This document shows, in pieces, positions 63,580 to 64,000 of a stretch of DNA of 64,000 nt. The first letter of the stretch is position 1; every line of letters starts with the position of its first letter. Made by a program: the position numbers and the translations under genes. Below the pieces are notes generated by a model. It was not told where the DNA came from and searched no databases. It worked only from the letters and a program-made list of their open reading frames with translations. This stretch comes from Anadara kagoshimensis (Eukaryota; Mollusca; Bivalvia; Arcoida; Arcidae), in NCBI GenBank assembly GCA_021292105.1, contig CM037872.1:9039291-9103290 (forward strand). The letters run 5' to 3'.

Positions 63580-64000
63580 CTTACCTGTTTTCGATGATCA
63601 TTCGATGATTTGTCTTTTAAATTTTATCCGAATTTTTAAAGTACCATTCATACCGTTGAACAACCTATACCGGCAACATCAAAGGAAAAATATATCTTGT
63701 CATTATTAGAATGGGAAGTGTTTACCTGTCTCACGTAATAATAGTTATCATAAAAAGATCTAGTTAACATACACACTACACTCTCCCCCTTATAAATAAA
63801 GTGTCGATCTTCTTACAATCTTCTTAATTGTGGTTCTACTAAAATAAGAAGAGAATCACAAAGCGTAAAGATACAAGATAAAAAATACTGGGTTAAAAAC
63901 CTTTACAACAGTTATCACACTGTCAGGAGTTAGAAAATTTTGAAAGTGTGTCAAGTTATTTTAAGCCATGATAATATTGGTCACTATCGCCCACTGAGTG
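63579..64000. other. Upstream sequence, nothing recognised
   Basis: AT-rich; no repeat or coding match up to the right edge. Confidence 0.4.

Overview
The window reads as nuclear DNA of an invertebrate, most likely a bivalve mollusc. It is AT-rich, and it has spliced exons with GT..AG borders, tRNA-derived SINEs of a kind common in molluscs, many short palindromic elements with no transposase of their own, and long CT/TG microsatellites. The species assignment is inference; nothing in the sequence names it.

The only protein-coding gene I can support lies on the minus strand. It is the 5' part of a membrane adenylyl cyclase of the ADCY1/rutabaga (Ca2+/calmodulin-stimulated) type. Four consecutive coding exons are readable: exon 1 (52078-52686: start codon, N-terminus, membrane spans 1-5), exon 2 (12114-12263: span 6 and the linker), exon 3 (4159-4289) and exon 4 (3125-3236), the last two opening the C1a catalytic domain. 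Phases join without a break into 334 residues. Introns 1-3 are 39,814, 7,824 and 922 bp; intron 4 runs off the left edge. The rest of the catalytic domains must lie beyond position 1.

Almost everything else is repeat sequence. I use these working names. PAL1 is a ~205-225 bp palindromic element with ends CAGTACAGACCTGTCGAAAG, about 40 full or partial copies, nearly all inside the cyclase introns. PAL2 has ends CAGTCAAACCTG, is TA-flanked, with 9 copies. PAL3 has ends GGCCCCGGTTTCACAATC, 3 copies. PAL4 has ends CTGTAAACGTATTTATTTTC, 2 copies. PAL5 (7738-7901) and PAL6 (2640-2985) are single palindromes. SINE-A, SINE-B and SINE-C have different tRNA-like heads. DR-D and DR-E are other dispersed repeats. 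Several copies are nested in one another, which fixes element borders and the order of insertion.

The recurrent theme is that pieces of these mobile elements have become tandem arrays. PAL1 interiors or ends gave a 32-bp array (5001-6254), another 32-bp array (23945-24370), a 43-bp array (35629-35930) and probably a 46-bp array (10562-10796). PAL2 ends resemble a 51-bp minisatellite of about 50 units (59395-61965). The tRNA-like head of a SINE gave a 115-bp array of ten units (48706-49855).

Layout: 1-4300 holds exons 4 and 3 with SINE and PAL1 copies; 4300-12110 is intron 2 with the long 32-bp array; 12114-12263 is exon 2; 12264-52077 is the giant intron 1; 52078-52686 is exon 1; 52687-64000 is 5' flanking sequence, rich in microsatellites, with one stretch of apparently unique DNA (57761-59098) carrying clustered AGGTCA half-sites and the 51-bp minisatellite.
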